Source of the DNA: Candidatus Stercoripulliclostridium merdigallinarum
GTDB taxonomy: Bacteria; Bacillota; Clostridia; Christensenellales; DTU072
Assembly: GCA_018714575.1 (NCBI GenBank)
Contig: DVNF01000184.1
Span: 1-9,783, forward strand
Direction of reading: 5' to 3'
DNA length: 9,783 nt
Part shown: one piece after another, positions 7,757 to 9,783 of the stretch
Layout of the letters: the number at the start of each line of letters is the position of its first letter
Numbering within the stretch: the stretch's first letter is position 1
Notes under the pieces: model-generated
What the model was told of the DNA's origin: nothing
Databases searched by the model: none
The model's input: only the letters and a program-made list of their open reading frames with translations
Made by a program: the position numbers and the translations under genes

Positions 7757-7960
7757 TTATTTGTTGTCGCCGACGATTATTTTGATCTTGCCGTCATAGA
7801 TTTCTTTCGCGGCATAGGAAACGGCTTTCAAACCGGAATTCTTCAGCTCCTCGGAATCCATGTCCAACAAATCTTTGGCGCGCTTTGTGATACCTACTAC
7901 CAAAGCGTAACGGCAAGGTGCCTTTTTGATAAGTTTGTCAATCGGAGGATCGATCATCAT
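7757..7960 (-). CDS. rpoZ: DNA-directed RNA polymerase subunit omega
   Basis: Omega is the small subunit that helps fold and hold the beta' subunit of RNA polymerase. The 67-residue protein matches the short Bacillota form: PPIDKLIK (5-12), then YALVVGITKRAKDLL (18-32), KAVSYAAKEIYDGKI (45-59) and a short charged tail. The usual signature is Y-[AS]-L-V-x(4)-AKRA and KAV-x(2)-A-x-EI-x(2)-GKI; here one residue of the first signature is Thr (ITKRA rather than AAKRA). Two consecutive ATG codons open the frame; the first (7960) is taken because it is closer to AAGGAG at 7971-7976 (10 nt against 13). Position immediately before coaBC is typical. gmk, which normally precedes it, is absent. Confidence 0.95.
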   Translation of the reverse strand: MMIDPPIDKLIKKAPCRYALVVGITKRAKDLLDMDSEELKNSGLKAVSYAAKEIYDGKIKIIVGDNK

Positions 7961-7970
7961 ATAGCAATAT

Positions 7971-7976
7971 CTCCTT
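7971..7976 (-). promoter_or_regulatory. Ribosome binding site of rpoZ
   Basis: The minus strand reads AAGGAG here, 10 nt before the first of two adjacent ATG codons (7960) and 13 nt before the second (7957). The spacing favours the first Met, but either could be used. Confidence 0.7.
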
Positions 7977-7979
7977 ATC

Positions 7980-7997
7980 CTGATCTTTCTGATCTTT
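7980..7997. repeat. Perfect tandem 9-bp repeat (two copies)
   Basis: CTGATCTTT occurs twice back to back on the plus strand at 7980-7988 and 7989-7997 (AAAGATCAG on the transcribed strand). It lies just upstream of the rpoZ ribosome binding site. It is short and may be a replication slippage product. Confidence 0.8.
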
Positions 7998-8004
7998 GAT
8001 TTGA

Positions 8005-8026
8005 TTTTTTTATTGTTTTTTTATTG
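8005..8026. repeat. Perfect tandem 11-bp repeat (two copies) plus a degenerate third
   Basis: TTTTTTTATTG occurs at 8005-8015 and again at 8016-8026 on the plus strand, followed by the related TATTTTTTATT (8027-8037) that runs over the yicC stop codon. The homopolymer runs make this slippage-prone in vivo and error-prone in sequencing. Confidence 0.8.
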
Positions 8027-8032
8027 TATTTT

Positions 8033-8902
8033 TTATTCTATGTTCTGAACCTGTTCGCGCACCGTTTCGATGACGTTTTTCAGTTCCAAAACAATCTTTG
8101 TTATGGTTATATCGTTGCATTTGGAGCCTATGGTATTGGCTTCGCGGTTGACTTCCTGGGTCAAAAAGTCTAATTTCTTGCCCATCGGAGTCGATCCCGA
8201 AATGATTTCGCGGTAGTTCGCCATATGACTGAACAACCTTGTGATCTCCTCGTCCACAGCAACGCGATCTGCGTAAATAGCCGCTTCCGTCAAGATCCTG
8301 CCCTCGTCCATAGTCGCTTCGCCAAGGGCTTCGCGTATGCGCTCGGTCAGCTTTTCGCGATATTCCCTCGTGGCTTCGGGCGCTCTGGCTTTTATGCCGC
8401 GCACCATTTCTTCCATGTCGTCTACCTTTCCGGAAATATCTTTTTTCAGCCTTTCGCCTTCGGATAGCCGCATCTCCGCAAGCGCCGCCGCGGCAGCGGC
8501 AGCCGCTTCCCTGATAGCCGCGACCAATTCCTCGTCCCCTGCGTCGGGTTCGGGCGATTTTATTATGTCGGGGATCCTGATCAAGGCGGCTACGCCAAGG
8601 TCGTTTTCAAAGCCCATGCCCTTTAACGTCGCGCCGATTTTCAAATACTCCTCGGCAAGTTTGACGTCCAGAACCGCGCCGCTACGCTCCCTGGAATCCT
8701 CGACGGACAGGAATACGTCTATGTGTCCCCTGGAAAAACGGCGGGAAATTTCTTCCCTCAATACGGCTTCGGCAAATTGCAGGCTCCGTGGAAGTTTGAA
8801 CGCCACGTCCAAAAAACGGTGATTGACGCTTTTTAATTCCACCGTCACTTGTAAACCGTCCTTTGCGGCGACTCCTTTTCCGTAACCGGTCATACTGAAC
8901 AC
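8033..8902 (-). CDS. yicC: YicC/YloC family endoribonuclease
   Basis: YicC proteins are conserved in bacteria; E. coli YicC is reported to be an endoribonuclease acting in RNA decay. The 289-residue protein carries the family marks: the N-terminal MTGYG (4-8), ELKSVNHRFLD (22-32), and the C-terminal domain with GKKLDFLTQEVNRE (241-254) and NTIGSKCND (256-264). A central helical region includes an Ala-rich run (133-140). The start is placed at GTG 8902, four residues before TGYG: AGGAGG (8912-8917) is 9 nt upstream of it but 18 nt from the next ATG (8893). A longer in-frame reading to 9034 would add a Cys/Arg-rich tail unlike the family and overlap the upstream gene, so it is rejected. The start is 4 nt after the upstream gene stop, implying cotranscription. 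The usual downstream gmk is missing. Confidence 0.93.
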   Translation of the reverse strand: MFSMTGYGKGVAAKDGLQVTVELKSVNHRFLDVAFKLPRSLQFAEAVLREEISRRFSRGHIDVFLSVEDSRERSGAVLDVKLAEEYLKIGATLKGMGFENDLGVAALIRIPDIIKSPEPDAGDEELVAAIREAAAAAAAALAEMRLSEGERLKKDISGKVDDMEEMVRGIKARAPEATREYREKLTERIREALGEATMDEGRILTEAAIYADRVAVDEEITRLFSHMANYREIISGSTPMGKKLDFLTQEVNREANTIGSKCNDITITKIVLELKNVIETVREQVQNIE

Positions 8903-8906
8903 AGCC

Positions 8907-9749
8907 TTAAACCTCCTGTTCCAACAATTCGTCCGCCGTGCCCGACAGAACTCGCAGAATTCCGTTTTCCGATATGCGGATATCTCCGTCGGTAACGCGG
9001 CCGATGATTTTTGCGGGAATACCCGCCTTGGCAAAGTCTTTGACCAGCTTATCGCCGTCCCCGGCGATCGCCAGCAAAGTGCCGCTGGATAAACACCTTA
9101 GCGGATCTATACCGAATGCTACGGAAAGTTTTTCTGTCAGCGCAGTCACCGGCACCGCTTCGCGATATATTATGCCGCCGATATTCGCGCCCTTTAACAG
9201 TTCGTATACGGCGTTTTCTATGCCGCCTTCCGTGACGTCGTGCATGGAAACCGATTGCGACATCGCGGCTATACGGCAATCCTTTATCACGCTGAGCGAT
9301 TCTTTCATAAAATCGATTTCGCGCTTTTCGTCCTCCGTCAGCGCAAAAGGCGCGCGTTCGGACATCAGTACCGTGGCTTCCGTTGCCGCAGTCTTTGTCA
9401 TGACTATACTGTCGCCCGGCATCGGTTTCCTGACGGAAAATCCCGATAACCTTTTGGCTACTGCCACAGCAGATACTACCGGTCTGGTGACCGCCGAAGT
9501 AAATTCCGAATGACCGCCTACGATCTCGGCGCCGATTTTTTCGCATTGTTTTTCGGCGTCGGTCATAATACGTTTAAATTCCGCGACGGAACTGCCCTTC
9601 GGCAAAAGCACCGTCAACAAAAACGCTACGGGCTCGCCCCCTGCCGCCGCAACGTCGTTAGCCGCGACCTTTATCGCCAACGAGCCTATATCCGAACACC
9701 TTCCCGTGATCGGATCGGTATGCAACAAAACCTCTCCGCAATCTATTAC
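8907..9749 (-). CDS. AIR synthase-family (PurM/HypE-like) protein, 5' end missing
   Basis: 280 genuine residues are visible, starting inside the protein; the N-terminus (perhaps 40-50 residues, judged from family length) is lost at the contig end. PurM-fold ATPases bind ATP at a dimer interface. The sequence shows a TDPITG segment (11-16), KVAANDVAAAGGEPV (27-41), IVGGHSEF (76-83), a domain junction near 105-115 (KPMPGDSIVMTKT), MHDVTEGGIENAVYELL (169-185) and GIDPLRCLSSGTLL (213-226). These fit HypE-like AIR synthases best. It is not SelD (no SelD active-site region visible) and probably not a working HypE, because it ends LLEQEV rather than with the carbamoyl-accepting C-terminal Cys, and no other hyp gene is seen. 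The substrate is unknown. It ends 4 nt before yicC and contains its ribosome site. The apparent Met start upstream (MYKRQ) is adapter-encoded and not real. Confidence 0.85.
   Translation of the reverse strand, partial: VIDCGEVLLHTDPITGRCSDIGSLAIKVAANDVAAAGGEPVAFLLTVLLPKGSSVAEFKRIMTDAEKQCEKIGAEIVGGHSEFTSAVTRPVVSAVAVAKRLSGFSVRKPMPGDSIVMTKTAATEATVLMSERAPFALTEDEKREIDFMKESLSVIKDCRIAAMSQSVSMHDVTEGGIENAVYELLKGANIGGIIYREAVPVTALTEKLSVAFGIDPLRCLSSGTLLAIAGDGDKLVKDFAKAGIPAKIIGRVTDGDIRISENGILRVLSGTADELLEQEV
8912..8917 (-). promoter_or_regulatory. Strong ribosome binding site that fixes the yicC GTG start
   Basis: The minus strand reads a consensus AGGAGG inside the last codons of the upstream gene, 9 nt before GTG at 8902. 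The alternatives, ATG 8893 and a long upstream extension, have poor spacing or none, so this site decides the yicC start. Confidence 0.85.
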
Positions 9750-9783
9750 CTGTCTCTTATACACATCTCCGAGCCCACGAGAC
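9750..9783. other. Nextera/Tn5 sequencing adapter (assembly artefact)
   Basis: The last 34 bases are not genomic. Bases 9750-9768 are the 19-bp Tn5 mosaic end, CTGTCTCTTATACACATCT, and 9769-9783 are CCGAGCCCACGAGAC, the Nextera read-2 side adapter, running exactly to the window end. On the minus strand the mosaic end encodes MYKRQ in frame with the truncated gene, which produces a false start codon at 9764. Confidence 0.98.

Larger units (their letters stand above)
7961..8032 (-). other. 72-nt AT-rich yicC-rpoZ spacer
   Basis: This is the largest gap between genes in the window. On the transcribed (minus) strand it is strongly A-rich, with three A-runs separated by short CAAT/TACAAT words, followed by two copies of AAAGATCAG and then the rpoZ ribosome site. 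A TACAAT hexamer (8023-8028) resembles a -10 box, but I see no matching -35 at 16-18 nt, so a promoter is only a weak possibility. There is no GC-rich hairpin, so it is not an intrinsic terminator on either strand. In many Bacillota, remA and gmk occupy this interval; no remnant of either is readable here. Confidence 0.6.

Noticed and set aside
7980..8037. Rho-independent terminator in the T-rich spacer
   Set aside because: The T-run is on the plus strand while genes run on the minus strand, and there is no GC-rich inverted repeat next to it on either strand.
8903..9034. An in-frame upstream extension of yicC beginning at an ATG at 9034
   Set aside because: It overlaps the end of the upstream gene in another frame, is Arg/Cys-rich and unlike the YicC N-terminus, and an AGGAGG site correctly spaced for GTG 8902 gives a family-length protein starting just before TGYG.
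8907..9749. Selenophosphate synthetase (SelD)
   Set aside because: The visible part has HypE-like segments (NDVAAAGGEP, MHDVTEGGI) rather than SelD-type ones, and the N-terminal Cys/Sec region is not present to support it.
9750..9764. ATG at 9764 as the start of the AIR synthase-family gene (MYKRQ)
   Set aside because: These codons are wholly inside the Nextera mosaic end and are not genomic.
1..9783. CRISPR array, transposase, phage, toxin-antitoxin, defence island, tRNA or rRNA
   Set aside because: Every stretch is accounted for by recognised minus-strand housekeeping genes or short gaps. I saw no spaced direct repeats, IS ends or RNA gene signatures, and no candidate for a novel system beyond the findings listed.

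Overview
This window is a run of bacterial housekeeping genes, all on the minus strand, so transcription runs from high to low coordinates. Gene order and protein sequences point to a member of the Bacillota, most likely an uncultured Clostridia-type lineage. The evidence is the conserved block yicC - rpoZ - coaBC - priA - def - fmt - rsmB - rlmN - rsgA, Shine-Dalgarno sites of the AGGAGG type, and UGA used as a stop at several genes. Base composition looks moderate (by eye a little under half G+C). Genus cannot be fixed from sequence alone. The high-coordinate end carries a complete Nextera/Tn5 sequencing adapter (9750-9783), so this is the end of a short-read assembly contig.

Reading in the direction of transcription: (1) 9749-8907, the 3' part of a PurM/HypE-like AIR-synthase-family protein, cut by the contig end and adapter. 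(2) 8902-8033, yicC (endoribonuclease family), with a GTG start set by an AGGAGG site. (3) 8032-7961, a 72-nt AT-rich spacer with two small tandem repeats; related genomes usually have remA and/or gmk here. (4) 7960-7757, rpoZ (RNA polymerase omega). (5) 7738-6569, coaBC (coenzyme A synthesis). (6) 6572-4392, priA (replication restart helicase). (7) 4373-3918, def, and 3921-3007, fmt (N-formylmethionine removal and addition). (8) 3005-1800, rsmB (16S rRNA m5C967 methyltransferase). (9) 1803-754, rlmN (23S/tRNA m2A methyltransferase). (10) 757-1, rsgA (30S assembly GTPase), cut by the window start just before its last zinc ligand.

The genes are packed tightly. Four junctions (coaBC/priA, def/fmt, rsmB/rlmN, rlmN/rsgA) share the same 4-nt ATGA start/stop overlap, and fmt and rsmB are 1 nt apart. 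That implies one polycistronic, translationally coupled unit joining transcription (omega), CoA supply, replication restart, initiator-Met formylation and deformylation, rRNA methylation and 30S maturation. Compared with the usual Bacillota order, gmk/remA are absent between yicC and rpoZ, and the Stp phosphatase / PrkC kinase pair is absent between rlmN and rsgA.

I found no mobile element, CRISPR array, RNA gene, defence system or clearly novel system. The points worth a second look are the adapter artefact (which creates a false MYKRQ protein start), the two operon deletions, the HypE-like protein lacking the C-terminal Cys of true HypE, and unusual residues in the RsgA GTPase motifs.
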